DNA from: Pengzhenrongella frigida
GTDB taxonomy: Bacteria > Actinomycetota > Actinomycetes > Actinomycetales > Cellulomonadaceae
Direction of reading: 5' to 3'
NCBI RefSeq assembly: GCF_004168625.1
Contig: NZ_SDWW01000005.1
Span: forward strand, 62,001 to 126,000
Length of the DNA stretch: 64,000 nucleotides
Numbering within the stretch: the stretch's first letter is position 1; every line of letters starts with the position of its first letter. Position numbers and translations under genes: made by a program. The notes beneath the pieces were generated by a model, which had not been told where the DNA came from, searched no databases, and worked only from the letters and a program-made list of their open reading frames with translations. Shown here piece after piece: positions 8,322-16,937 of the stretch.

Positions 8322-8358
8322 ACCTACGGACCCGTAAGTTACTAGGACGTAACTTACG
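8320..8358. promoter_or_regulatory. Operator array with three alternating half-sites
   Basis: Three copies of the half-site TAAC[C/T]TACG: TAACCTACGG (8320-8329, forward), CCGTAAGTTA (8332-8341, reverse) and GTAACTTACG (8349-8358, forward). They form two overlapping inverted repeats. The second is perfect over 10-base arms (8333-8342 and 8349-8358, spacer 6). The two dyad centres are 15 bases apart. The position over the -10 and upstream promoter region of the acyl-CoA ligase implies repression. TetR-family regulators typically bind such dyads; the regulator itself is not in the window. Confidence 0.75.
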
Positions 8359-8394
8359 ATTCTCGGCCGTGATTCTGCGGCCCGTGAACCGGTC

Positions 8395-9444
8395 CTACAG
8401 GTCGCTCGACCGCGCGGCCCAGAGGTTCACCCCGGCATCGACGGCGTGCTCGTCGATCCGGGCCAGCTCGTCGGAGTCGAAGTCGAGCCGTTCGAGGGCG
8501 ACGAGGTTCTCGTCGAGCTGCGCGACGCTGCTCGCGCCGAGCAGTGCGGACGTGATCCGCGGGTCCCGCAGCGCCCAGGAGATCGCCAGCTGCGCGAGCG
8601 ACTGCCCGCGGCTGGCGGCGATCTCGGCGAGGGCCTCGATGTGGCCGAGATTCTCGGCGGTGAGGAAGCCCTGGCTGAGCGACCCGCCCCGGGCCGCGCG
8701 CGAGTCGGCGGGCACCCCGCCCAGGTACTTCGACGTCAGCATGCCCTGGGCGAGGGGGGAGAACACGATCGTGCCGAGGCCCGCCTCGCCGAGCACGTCG
8801 AGGAGCGAGCGGCCGCCCGCCTCGGCGTCCGGGTGCTCCACCCAGCGGTTGAGCATCGAGTAGGACGGCTGGTGGATGGTGAGGGTCAGGCCGATCTCCC
8901 GGGCCACCTCGAGCGCCTCGAGCGTGCGGTGCGCGTTGTACGACGAGATCCCGGCGTAGAGCGCTCGTCCGGAGTCGACGGCGGTCTTGAGGGCACCCAG
9001 CGTCTCGGCCAGCGGGGTGGTGGGGTCGAACCGGTGGCTGTAGAAGATGTCGACGTAGTCGAGCCCCATGCGCTTGAGCGACTGGTCCAGCGAGGCGAGC
9101 AGGTACTTGCGCGAGCCGCCCACGCCGTACGGACCCGGCCACATGTCGTAGCCGGCCTTGGTCGAGATCACGAGCTCGTCGCGGTACGGCGACAGGTCGC
9201 TGCGCAGGATCCGGCCGAAGTTGTCCTCGGTGGATCCGGGCGGCGGGCCGTAGTTGTTGGCGAGGTCGAGGTGGGTGATCCCGCGGTCGAACGCGTGCAG
9301 GATGATCTCGCGCTGGCGGTCGAGCCCGTTCGCGGCACCGAAGTTCTGCCACAGCCCGAGCGAGATCGACGGGAGGTCCAGCCCGCTGCTACCGGTACGG
9401 CGGTAGGGGAGCGAGGCATATCGGTCGGCGTCGGCGAAGTACAT
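8395..9444 (-). CDS. Aldo/keto reductase, YghZ (L-glyceraldehyde 3-phosphate reductase) type
   Basis: A 349-residue aldo/keto reductase. It keeps the landmarks of E. coli YghZ (AKR14): the N-terminal SGLDLPSISLGLW, FDRGITHLDLANNYGPPPGS with the catalytic D and Y, the lysine in ISTKAGYDMWPGPYG, and FYSHR. YghZ reduces L-glyceraldehyde 3-phosphate and other aldehydes such as methylglyoxal with NADPH in the cytoplasm. The ATG has no ribosome site, but TACGGT lies 7 bases upstream on the minus strand, so this is a leaderless candidate. It is followed by the acyl-CoA ligase operator region, so it is a separate unit. Confidence 0.92.
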   Translation of the reverse strand: MYFADADRYASLPYRRTGSSGLDLPSISLGLWQNFGAANGLDRQREIILHAFDRGITHLDLANNYGPPPGSTEDNFGRILRSDLSPYRDELVISTKAGYDMWPGPYGVGGSRKYLLASLDQSLKRMGLDYVDIFYSHRFDPTTPLAETLGALKTAVDSGRALYAGISSYNAHRTLEALEVAREIGLTLTIHQPSYSMLNRWVEHPDAEAGGRSLLDVLGEAGLGTIVFSPLAQGMLTSKYLGGVPADSRAARGGSLSQGFLTAENLGHIEALAEIAASRGQSLAQLAISWALRDPRITSALLGASSVAQLDENLVALERLDFDSDELARIDEHAVDAGVNLWAARSSDL

Positions 9445-9451
9445 GCCGCCG

Positions 9452-9457
9452 ACCGTA
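9452..9457 (-). promoter_or_regulatory. -10 element of the aldo/keto reductase (leaderless)
   Basis: TACGGT on the minus strand, 7 bases before the ATG at 9444, with no ribosome site between. Confidence 0.4.
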
Positions 9458-9493
9458 CGCCAGGTGGGCGCGGGAGCCGCTCCCGGGCGCCAT

Positions 9494-9499
9494 TACGCT
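9494..9499 (+). promoter_or_regulatory. -10 element of the HAD phosphatase (leaderless)
   Basis: TACGCT, 7 bases before the GTG at 9507. Confidence 0.4.
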
Positions 9500-9506
9500 G
9501 GTCGAC

Positions 9507-10265
9507 GTGCCGAAGCCAGTGATCGTCGACGTCGCGCCGCTCGCCGCCGCTCGCCCCGTTCTCTCGGGCGACCTCGCCGGAGCGGCTCAGGCCGCCGCAG
9601 CGATCGGTCCCTTCGACACCGTCCTGTTCGATCTCGACGGAACGTTGACCGACCCCGAGGTCGGGATCACCAGCTCCTACCGCTACGCGCTCGCGGCCGT
9701 GGGACACCCGACGCATCCGGACACCGACATCTCCTGGGTGATCGGACCGCCCCTGGCCGAGAACCTCACGCTGCTGGGCGTGCCCGACGCGGATCTGACC
9801 GTGGCCATGGACGCCTACCGTCGCCGCCATCTGGACGTCGGCCTGTACGAGGCCGAGCTCGTCCCCGGCATCATCGAGCTGCTCCGCGCGCTCGACTCCG
9901 CCGGCGTGCGACTCGGGCTCGCGACGGCCAAGCCCGTCCTGGAGGGCACGCTGACCCTCGAGCACTTCGGGCTCGCCGACTACTTCACGGTCATCGGCGG
10001 CAACACCGACGACGGCACCCGGAGCAAGGCCGACGTCGTGGCCGAGGCCCTGCGTCTGCTCGGCGGTCCGGAGCCGGCGCGCGTGGCGATGGTGGGGGAC
10101 CGGCGCCACGACATCGAGGGTGCCGCTCAGAACGGGGTGACGTCCGTCGGCGTAGCGTGGGGCTTCGCGGTCGACGGCGAGCTGCTCGCCGCGGGCGCGG
10201 ACCACGTCGTCGAGTCGGTCGCCGAGCTCGCGTCGCTGCTCTGGGGCACCACCGCACGTCACTGA
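9507..10265 (+). CDS. HAD-family hydrolase, phosphoglycolate phosphatase-like
   Basis: A 252-residue HAD phosphatase of the Gph/PGMB group. Motif I is FDLDGTLTD (the two aspartates about residues 43 and 45), followed by a helical cap with YRxALAAVGHP; motif II is the LATAK segment; motif III the lysine in SKADVV; motif IV VGDRRHDIEGA. It should hydrolyse small phosphomonoesters such as 2-phosphoglycolate; the exact substrate cannot be read from sequence. The first 35 residues precede the HAD core and are unusual for the family; a start further in is possible, but the -10 placed before the GTG supports this one. Confidence 0.88.
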   Translation: MPKPVIVDVAPLAAARPVLSGDLAGAAQAAAAIGPFDTVLFDLDGTLTDPEVGITSSYRYALAAVGHPTHPDTDISWVIGPPLAENLTLLGVPDADLTVAMDAYRRRHLDVGLYEAELVPGIIELLRALDSAGVRLGLATAKPVLEGTLTLEHFGLADYFTVIGGNTDDGTRSKADVVAEALRLLGGPEPARVAMVGDRRHDIEGAAQNGVTSVGVAWGFAVDGELLAAGADHVVESVAELASLLWGTTARH

Positions 10266-10339
10266 CCACCGGCACCGACCAGGTGCAGGGAAATGGCCGC
10301 ACCACCGCGGTCGGCACGACTCAAGAAGGAGGCACCGGG

Positions 10340-10543
10340 ATGTCGCAGCAAGAACACGAGGACGCCGCAACGGACGGTGGCGTGAGCGAGGACGCCAAGG
10401 CGAAGTTCCGCGAGGCGCTCGACCGGAAGAAGGCCGGGCAGCACAAGACGGCCGACGGCCAGAGCAACACGGGCAACGTGCACGGTTCGGAGACCTCCGG
10501 GCCGGCGCAGCGCACCTTCCGCCGTCGGGCCGGATCGGCCTGA
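10340..10543 (+). CDS. DUF5302 family small protein
   Basis: A 67-residue hydrophilic protein: acidic N-terminus (QQEHEDAATDGG), a conserved-looking AKAKFREALDRKKAGQH segment, and a basic C-terminal RTFRRRAG. This composition and the central motif match the actinobacterial DUF5302 family, which has no known function. There are no membrane segments or cysteines. A strong ribosome site GAAGGAGG lies 8 bases upstream of the ATG. It follows the HAD gene by 74 bases and is closed by a strong hairpin. Confidence 0.8.
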   Translation: MSQQEHEDAATDGGVSEDAKAKFREALDRKKAGQHKTADGQSNTGNVHGSETSGPAQRTFRRRAGSA

Positions 10544-10552
10544 TCGGCTCGT

Positions 10553-10602
10553 GATCGTCGTCGCTCCGGTGCCTCGCAGGACGCGCCGGAGCGGCGACGA
10601 TC
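10553..10602. terminator. Strong bidirectional terminator hairpin
   Basis: Seventeen-base arms (10553-10569 and 10586-10602) pair at 16 positions, with one G-T type mismatch, around a 16-base loop. It lies between the convergent DUF5302 gene and serA. Confidence 0.75.
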
Positions 10603-10641
10603 AGTTGTGCGGCGACGCTCAGCTCGGCGGCACCGTGGCCG

Positions 10642-11841
10642 TCAGGACAGCAGGCGCAGACGGACCGTCTGGGACATCTGCGTGAGCTCCTCGACGGCGT
10701 CGGAGGTGATCTCCGCACTGACGTCGGTGACCACGTACCCGAGCTCCCCGCGGGTGGCGAGCATCTGACCTTCGATGTTGACCCCGTGGCTCGCGAGCAC
10801 CGCGTTCACCGCGGCGAGCACACCGGGTGTGTTGCGGTGCAGGTGGGCGAGCCGGTGGATGCCCGTGGTCTGCTCGAGCGCGAGGTTGGGGACGTTGACG
10901 CTGAGGGTCGTCGTCCCGGTCGCGACGTAGTCACGCAGCTTGTTCGACGTGAACTGACCGATGGCCGCCTGCGCCTCTTCGGTCGATCCGCCGGTGTGCG
11001 GCGTGAGGATGACGTTCGGCAGGCCACGGAGCTCGGACTCGAACGCGTCGCCTCGGCGCTTGGGCTCCACCGGGAAGACGTCGACGGCGGCGCCGGACAC
11101 GTGCCCGGACTGGATCGACTCCGCCAGGGCGGCATAGTCGACGACGAAGCCGCGCGAGAGGTTGAGGAACACGGCGCCGGGCCGCATCTGGGCGAACTGC
11201 TTGGCGCCGAACAGGCCCGCGTTGCCGTCCCGGCCGTCGACGTGCAAAGTCACGATGTCCGCCGCGGCGAGCAGCTCGTCGAGCGTCTCCATCCGCTGGG
11301 CGTTGCCCAGGGCGAGCTTCTCGGCGGTGTCGAAGAACACGACCGACATGCCGAGGTTCTCGGCGAGCACGGACAGCTGGGTGCCGATGTTCCCGTAGCC
11401 GATGATCCCGAGCGTGCGCCCGCGGATCTCGTGCGCTCCCTCGGAGGTCTTGTCCCAGACGCCGGCGTGCATCGACTTGTCGAGCACCGTCAGGCGGCGG
11501 GTCAGCGCGATCATGTCGGCGAGCGCCACCTCGACGACCGACCGGGTGTTGGAGAACGGCGCGTTGAACGCGGCCACACCCCGCTTGGCGGCCGCCGCGA
11601 GGTTGATCTGGTTCGTGCCGATGCAGTAGGCGCCGACGGCGATCAGATCGGGCGAGCAGGCGAGGACCTTCTCCGTCACATGGGTCTTCGATCGGATCCC
11701 CAGGAGCTGCACGCCCTGGAGGGCGTCGATGAGCTCGGACTCGTCGAGCGCACCGGTGCGCGTGATCACCTCGATGCCCTGTGCGGCCAGGATCGACTTG
11801 GCGAACGGGTGGAGGTTTTCGAGGAGCAGGGCGCGTAGCAC
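10642..11841 (-). CDS. serA: D-3-phosphoglycerate dehydrogenase (short, ACT-containing type)
   Basis: A 399-residue enzyme for the first step of serine synthesis, oxidising 3-phosphoglycerate with NAD. Substrate-binding IRSKTHVT, the Rossmann loop GYGNIGTQ (about residue 152), the catalytic histidine in LTPHTGGSTEE and a C-terminal ACT domain (NTPGVLAAVNAVLASHG) are visible. Length and domain order follow E. coli SerA (410 residues), not the long mycobacterial form. The ACT domain suggests feedback inhibition by serine. The GTG start is followed by LRALLLENLHP as in close homologues. It lies downstream of helD on the same strand, separated by a hairpin. Confidence 0.93.
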   Translation of the reverse strand: MLRALLLENLHPFAKSILAAQGIEVITRTGALDESELIDALQGVQLLGIRSKTHVTEKVLACSPDLIAVGAYCIGTNQINLAAAAKRGVAAFNAPFSNTRSVVEVALADMIALTRRLTVLDKSMHAGVWDKTSEGAHEIRGRTLGIIGYGNIGTQLSVLAENLGMSVVFFDTAEKLALGNAQRMETLDELLAAADIVTLHVDGRDGNAGLFGAKQFAQMRPGAVFLNLSRGFVVDYAALAESIQSGHVSGAAVDVFPVEPKRRGDAFESELRGLPNVILTPHTGGSTEEAQAAIGQFTSNKLRDYVATGTTTLSVNVPNLALEQTTGIHRLAHLHRNTPGVLAAVNAVLASHGVNIEGQMLATRGELGYVVTDVSAEITSDAVEELTQMSQTVRLRLLS

Positions 11842-11892
11842 GACCCCATGGTGCCCCCGCGGGCGCGCTCCGCCAAGTGAGTCCCGGCCCTC

Positions 11893-11920
11893 GGACCGTT
11901 CGGGGACGTCCCGGCGGTCC
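11893..11920 (-). terminator. Hairpin downstream of helD
   Basis: Arms GGACCG (11893-11898) and CGGTCC (11915-11920) with a second short self-complementary core inside. It lies between the helD stop and the serA start on the same strand. Confidence 0.4.
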
Positions 11921-11925
11921 GTGAG

Positions 11926-14205
11926 TCAGAACAACCGGTCGCCGGTGGAGGGGGTGTGAAAGCCGTCCGGCAGCTCGGCGTGGTGCACGACCCGCAGCTG
12001 CCGGGTCGGGCGCGTCATCGCGACATAGAGGTCGCCCGCGCTCGCGGCACCCACCTCGGAGGGCTCCACCAGCACGACGACGTCGAACTCGAGCCCCTTG
12101 GCCTCGCGCGGCGTGAGCAGGATGAGCGGAGCGTCGAGCACCGTCGCGCCGGAGCCCAGGTGCTCGTCCAGGCCGGCGGTGCGCAGCGCGTCGCGGACCG
12201 TCGAGATGCGCGCGCCGGGCGCGATGATCGCCACCCGGCCGCCCTCCGCGCCGGTGGCGAGTGTGGCGAGCGCCACATCGGCGCTCGCGGCCACGCGACC
12301 GGCGAGCCCGGCGTCGTCGGGCACCGCCTCGACCACCAGGGCGTCGTCGACCTCGCGGGCCGACGTCAGGGAGCTCACCGGCAGGTGGGCCGCGCGGGCC
12401 ACGCGTTGCGCTGCCTCGGCGACCGCGGCCGGGGTGCGGTAGTTGACCGTGAGCTCGGTCAGTCGCCAGGCACCGCGCAGCAGCGGTTCGAGCATGCCGG
12501 CCCAGGAGCGCGCGCCGGTCTGGGTCGAGGTCTGGGCGACGTCGCCGACGATGGTCATGGACCGGGTCGGGACCCGGCGCAGCAGCATCCGCCACGCCAT
12601 GGCCGACAGCTCCTGGGCCTCGTCGACCACCACGTGCGCGTAGGTCCAGCTCCGGTCGGCCGCCGCGCGTTCCGCGGTGGTCAGGCGCGGACCGGTGTTG
12701 GCGAACCGATCGGCGAGCAGCTCGGCGGAGACCAGGCCCTCGTTGCCCGAGGAGGCCAGGACCCGACGGGCGTAGTCGAGCTCGGCCGTGCGGTTCGTCG
12801 CATCGAGCCGCGCCTGGACCCGGGCGGCCTGGTCGTCCTCGCCGAGCAGCTCGGCGGCCTCGTCGAGCAGCGGCACGTCGGCCGGGGTCCACGGGGAACC
12901 CGCCGGGCGGGCGAGCAGCGCCCGCTCGGCGGCGCTCAGGCCGGGGGCCGCCGCGGCGAGCCGGGCCGGTTTGGCGAAGAGGTCCTCGATCAGCTTCTGC
13001 GGGGTCAGCGGCATCCAGGCCAGGTTCAGGGCGATCCGGATCCCGCGGTCGGAGCGGAGCTCCTCCAGCACGTCGCCCCGCTCGTCGGCGGCCAGCGGGT
13101 ACCCGAGCTGGGTGACGTACTGCTCGGCGAGCCGCGAGAGCATGTCACGCACGAAGGTGACCCGCGCGAGGTTGTGCGGGCGGTGGTTGCGACGGGCCCG
13201 GACGATCGCCTCGGTGACGTCGTGCGGGGTGATCACGACGGTGTTCCCGTCGACCTTGAACTCCTCGGGCCCGGCCGGGACCCGCTGGCGCTGGCGGACC
13301 GCGCGGGCGACCACCTGCGCGAACCCGGCCCGCCCCTTGATCTCGGCGACGGTCTCGGACTCGACCCCGGTCGCCTCCAGGCGCGGGTACAGCTCGGCGA
13401 TCGTCGTGGTGACCACGCCGGTCTCGCCGAGCGAGGGCAGCACCTGGTCGATGTACCGCAGGAAGACGCGGCTCGGTCCGATCAGCAGCACGCCGGAACG
13501 CTCGAGCAGGCGGCGGTGCGAGTAGAGCAGGTAGGCGGCCCGGTGCAGCGCCACGGCCGTCTTGCCCGTGCCGGGCCCCCCCTGCACGACCAGGGCGCCG
13601 GCCAGATCGGCGCGGATGATCGCATCCTGCTCGGCCTGGATCGTGGCGACGATGTCGCCCATCCGGCCCGTCCGCCCGGCAGCCAGCGCCGCGAGCAACG
13701 CACCCTCGCCGGTGAGCCCGGACAGGTGGTCACCGGTCTCGTCGGAGCCGGGTGCACCGATCGCGTCCAGGTCAAGGACCTCGTCCTCGATCCCGGTGAC
13801 CGCACGTCCGCGGGTGATCAGGTGGCGGCGCCGGACGATGCCGTCGGCGTGGGCCGCCGTCGCCCGGTAGAAGGCCTGGGCTGCGGGCGCACGCCAGTCG
13901 GTCAGCAGCGAGGAGTGGTCGGCGTCGGTGAGCCCGATCCGCCCGATGTAGCGCTGCTCGCCGTCGGTCAGGTCGAGCCGCCCGAACGCGAGGCGGTCCT
14001 CGACCGCCTCGAGCTGGGCGATCCGGTCCTCGTAGAGGGTCGCGAAGGCGTCCCGCTCGCTCCGGTTCTGCGGGGAGCCCGACGGGCCCTCGCGCCGCAC
14101 CTCGCGCAGCCTCTCCCGGGTCTGGGCGCGCAGTGCGTCGAGTCGGTCGTACAGCCGGTCGACGGTGTCCTGCTCGCCGCGCAGCTCGGACTCTCGTCCC
14201 GCCAT
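11926..14205 (-). CDS. helD: HelD/HelR-type RNA polymerase recycling ATPase (UvrD-like)
   Basis: A 759-residue superfamily 1 ATPase. The N-terminal about 60 residues are a charged coiled coil (SELRGEQDTVDRLYDRLDAL to REVRREG), followed by Walker A QGGPGTGKTAVALH (about residue 212) and Walker B VVDEAQELS (about residue 524), with C-terminal motifs KGLEFDVVVL and YVAMTRPTRQ. This layout is that of HelD, which binds RNA polymerase with its coiled-coil arms, clears stalled complexes and, in actinobacterial HelR, displaces rifamycins. The ATG at 14205 is chosen over an 84-codon upstream extension because it has CAGGAG 8 bases before it and begins at the conserved coiled coil. It is divergent from the PAC2 gene. 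Confidence 0.9.
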   Translation of the reverse strand: MAGRESELRGEQDTVDRLYDRLDALRAQTRERLREVRREGPSGSPQNRSERDAFATLYEDRIAQLEAVEDRLAFGRLDLTDGEQRYIGRIGLTDADHSSLLTDWRAPAAQAFYRATAAHADGIVRRRHLITRGRAVTGIEDEVLDLDAIGAPGSDETGDHLSGLTGEGALLAALAAGRTGRMGDIVATIQAEQDAIIRADLAGALVVQGGPGTGKTAVALHRAAYLLYSHRRLLERSGVLLIGPSRVFLRYIDQVLPSLGETGVVTTTIAELYPRLEATGVESETVAEIKGRAGFAQVVARAVRQRQRVPAGPEEFKVDGNTVVITPHDVTEAIVRARRNHRPHNLARVTFVRDMLSRLAEQYVTQLGYPLAADERGDVLEELRSDRGIRIALNLAWMPLTPQKLIEDLFAKPARLAAAAPGLSAAERALLARPAGSPWTPADVPLLDEAAELLGEDDQAARVQARLDATNRTAELDYARRVLASSGNEGLVSAELLADRFANTGPRLTTAERAAADRSWTYAHVVVDEAQELSAMAWRMLLRRVPTRSMTIVGDVAQTSTQTGARSWAGMLEPLLRGAWRLTELTVNYRTPAAVAEAAQRVARAAHLPVSSLTSAREVDDALVVEAVPDDAGLAGRVAASADVALATLATGAEGGRVAIIAPGARISTVRDALRTAGLDEHLGSGATVLDAPLILLTPREAKGLEFDVVVLVEPSEVGAASAGDLYVAMTRPTRQLRVVHHAELPDGFHTPSTGDRLF

Positions 14206-14250
14206 TGCTACTGCTCCTGCCCACCTGCGTTCGCGGCCGCTTTCGACCGT

Positions 14251-14277
14251 CCGCCCACCTGGGCGGCGTCCATTATC
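14251..14277 (-). promoter_or_regulatory. helD promoter region with adjacent dyad
   Basis: On the minus strand GATAAT (14272-14277) is a good -10. Immediately downstream, near the expected start site, lies a dyad with arms TGGGCGG/CCGCCCA (14251-14257 and 14260-14266, spacer 2). It could be a repressor site or a leader hairpin. Confidence 0.4.
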
Positions 14278-14455
14278 CGCTCTCGACGGGGCCGCGCGCA
14301 CGCCAACCGATCCGTCGACCGTAGGATCTGGTTCGCAGCGCAGGTGCGGGAAGGATCCGATCCCGGGTGGCGTTACCCCAAGGTCCGCCGGTTGTGCGCA
14401 CGCCCTCGGGCGTCGCGGTCGGCTGTTGGTGGCCGTCGGAACGGAAAGAGGGACC

Positions 14456-15397
14456 ATGCTGGATCCGAGCGAGATCTACGACGTCGAACCCGACGCCGCC
14501 GAACTGCTGAGCGCCGCCGCGACCGGGCTGACGCATGCCGGCCCGATCCTGGTGCACGCGGTGCGCGGTTTCGTGGACGCGGGCAGTGCGGGGCAGCTGG
14601 CGGCCTCGCACCTCGCGTCCGAGCTGTCCACCACGAGGCTGGCGACGTTCGACGTCGACCAGCTCCTCGACTACCGCTCGCGTCGTCCGACGATGACCTT
14701 CGACTCCACGACGTGGAGCGCCTACGCCGAGCCCGAGCTGGTCCTCGACCTGGTCCGGGATGCTGCCGGGGTCCCGTTCCTGCTGCTGCACGGCCTGGAG
14801 CCCGACATCCAGTGGGAGCGGTACGCGGCATCCGTCCGTCAGCTGATCGAGCGCTTCGACGTGCCCCTCACCGTCGGGATCCATGGCATCCCGATGGGGG
14901 TGCCGCACACGCGACCGCTCTCGGTGACCGCGCACGGGACCCGGGCCGAGCTCATCGTGGACCACACCTCGTGGTTCGGGTCCGTGCAGGTCCCGGCGAG
15001 CGCGAGCGCACTGCTCGAGTTCCGGCTCGGGCAGTCCGGTCATGACGCGATGGGTTTCGCGGTGCACGTGCCGCACTATCTCGCGCAGTCCCCGTTCCCC
15101 CAGGCGAGCATCACCGCGCTCGAGAACCTGCAGACCGCGACCGGGCTCGACCTGCGCGTGTCCGCTCTGACCGAGGCTGCACGCGAGGCCACGGCCGAGA
15201 TCGAGCGTCAGGTGGAGGCCTCTCCGGAGGTGAGTGCGGTCGTCCACGCGCTCGAGGAGCAGTACGACAGCTTCGCCCGGTCGATCGGGCGCACCAACCT
15301 GCTCGCCGACACGTCCGAGATCCCCACGGCGGACGAGCTCGGTGCGGAGTTCGAGCGGTTCCTGGCCCAGCAGGGTCCGGACGGCACCACGCACTGA
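14456..15397 (+). CDS. PAC2 family protein (proteasome-assembly-chaperone-like)
   Basis: A 313-residue cytoplasmic protein. The core (about residues 25-235) shows the PAC2 pattern GPILVHAVRGFVDAGSAG, HLASELSTTRLATFDVDQLLDYRSRRP and VPLTVGIHGIPMGVPHTRP, followed by an alpha-helical C-terminal region with the ALEEQYD and LGAEFERFL segments. Bacterial PAC2 proteins resemble eukaryotic proteasome-assembly chaperones and archaeal PbaB. In actinobacteria they occur with or without proteasomes, and their function is not settled. Ribosome site AGAGGGA lies before the ATG. It is divergent from helD, sharing a 250-base control region. Confidence 0.88.
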   Translation: MLDPSEIYDVEPDAAELLSAAATGLTHAGPILVHAVRGFVDAGSAGQLAASHLASELSTTRLATFDVDQLLDYRSRRPTMTFDSTTWSAYAEPELVLDLVRDAAGVPFLLLHGLEPDIQWERYAASVRQLIERFDVPLTVGIHGIPMGVPHTRPLSVTAHGTRAELIVDHTSWFGSVQVPASASALLEFRLGQSGHDAMGFAVHVPHYLAQSPFPQASITALENLQTATGLDLRVSALTEAAREATAEIERQVEASPEVSAVVHALEEQYDSFARSIGRTNLLADTSEIPTADELGAEFERFLAQQGPDGTTH

Positions 15398-15464
15398 CGG
15401 TCCGGGCCGGCCGCGCTGACGGCTCCCCGACATCTCGGCGCGGATCGCGCGGGAGAATGGGGCC

Positions 15465-16823
15465 GTGCCAGATCCCGCTGTGACCGCCGAACGCGTGGGG
15501 CCCGCCCCGCGTTCGCCCGCAACCGGCCGGCGGGCGCCGTGGCGTGCGTACCTGGTCTGGGGTACGGCGGTCCTGGCGTACATGGTGGCGATCCTGGACC
15601 GGTCCTCGCTCGGGGTGGCGGGACTCGAGGCCGGTGAACGGTTCGGGGCGAGCGCCTCGGTGCTGTCCCTGTTCGTCGTGGTTCAGCTCGTCGTGTACGC
15701 CGGGCTCCAGCTGCCGGTCGGCCTCATGCTCGATCGCGTGGGGCCGCGGCGGCTGATCGCGACCGGTGCCGTGCTGATGGCGATCGGACAGCTCACGATG
15801 GCGCTCGTGACCACGATCGGCCCGGCGCTCGGTGCGCGCGCGCTCGTCGGCGCGGGCGACGCCCTCACGTTCGTCTCGGTGCTTCGCCTCGTGCCGTCCT
15901 GGTTCCCGCCCCGGCAGGTGCCGCTCCTCACGCAGCTCACCGGGATCCTGGGGCAGTTCGGGCAGGTGGCCGCGGCCGTGCCGCTCGTGCTGCTCCTGCA
16001 CGGTCCGGGGTGGCCGAGCGCGTTCGGGTCGGCCGCGGTGCTCGGCCTGGTGATGGTGATCATCGTGCTCGTCGTCGTGCGGGATGCGCCCGCCGCCGGT
16101 CGCCGGCGCCCGGCCGCGCTCCCCGCACGCGCCTCGCTCGCGCCGCGACCCTCGGCGCTGCGGGCGACGCTCTCCGAGCCCGGGACGTGGCTCGGCTACT
16201 GGACACACTTCGTCGCGCAGTTCTCGAACATCGTGATCGTCCTGCTCTGGGGATTCCCGTTCCTCGTCGAGGGGCAGGGACGTACGACGGCGGAGGCGAG
16301 CGCGCTGTTCACGATCAACGTCGTGAGCGCGATCGTCGCCGGACCGCTGATCGGCGAGTTCACCGCGCGCTGGCCGGCGCGTCGGATGCACCTCGTGCTC
16401 GGGGTCGCGTTCGCGATCGCGGCGGCCTGGCTCGCCGTCCTCGTGCCGTCGGGTCCGCGACCGCTGTGGGTCCTGACGGTGTTCATGGTGGTCGTCGCCG
16501 TCGGCGGCCCGACCTCGTTGGTCGGCTTCGACTTCGCGCGCAGCCACAACCCGCCCGAGCGGCTCGGGACGGCAACCGGGCTGATCAACGCCGGCGGGTT
16601 CGTGGCCGCGCTGGGCACCATGCTCGGGATCGGCCTCGTGCTCGACGCCGTCGGCGCCGATCCGGGTGGTGCGTACTCCCTCGACGCCTACCGGCTCGCG
16701 CTGTCGGTCGTGGCGATCCCCTGGGGTATCGGTGTGGTCGGGCTGAGCCTCGGCGCGCGATCGGACCGCAAGCACCGGGCCGCGCGGGCGCATGCGGCGC
16801 AGGCGGCTGAATCCATGGCGTGA
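15465..16823 (+). CDS. Major facilitator superfamily transporter
   Basis: A 452-residue polytopic inner-membrane protein with about 12 hydrophobic segments and the MFS motif-A-like loop GLMLDRVGPRRLIATG after helix 2. The early segment YLVWGTAVLAYMVAILDRSSLGVAG is typical of the ACS/nitrate-like MFS branch. The cytoplasmic central loop (RDAPAAGRRRPAALPARASLAP) separates the two six-helix halves. The substrate cannot be predicted. The GTG start is preceded by GAGAAT at the leaderless distance (6 bases), a weaker case than others here. The gene stands alone, with the cold-shock gene 114 bases downstream. Confidence 0.85.
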   Translation: MPDPAVTAERVGPAPRSPATGRRAPWRAYLVWGTAVLAYMVAILDRSSLGVAGLEAGERFGASASVLSLFVVVQLVVYAGLQLPVGLMLDRVGPRRLIATGAVLMAIGQLTMALVTTIGPALGARALVGAGDALTFVSVLRLVPSWFPPRQVPLLTQLTGILGQFGQVAAAVPLVLLLHGPGWPSAFGSAAVLGLVMVIIVLVVVRDAPAAGRRRPAALPARASLAPRPSALRATLSEPGTWLGYWTHFVAQFSNIVIVLLWGFPFLVEGQGRTTAEASALFTINVVSAIVAGPLIGEFTARWPARRMHLVLGVAFAIAAAWLAVLVPSGPRPLWVLTVFMVVVAVGGPTSLVGFDFARSHNPPERLGTATGLINAGGFVAALGTMLGIGLVLDAVGADPGGAYSLDAYRLALSVVAIPWGIGVVGLSLGARSDRKHRAARAHAAQAAESMA

Positions 16824-16937
16824 CGAGGGCCGTCGTGAGACGATCTGCCGGTCGGAGTCGCTTCGGGCTCCGGCGCAAACGGGGTCGGGCAGCGGGCCCG
16901 GTCTTCGAAGCCTCAGATGGACAGAAGGACACAGAAC

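Noticed and set aside
14206-14457. An 84-codon upstream extension of helD
   Set aside because: It overlaps the promoter and the divergent PAC2 start, has low-complexity Arg/Pro content, and the ATG at 14205 has a good ribosome site directly before the conserved coiled coil.
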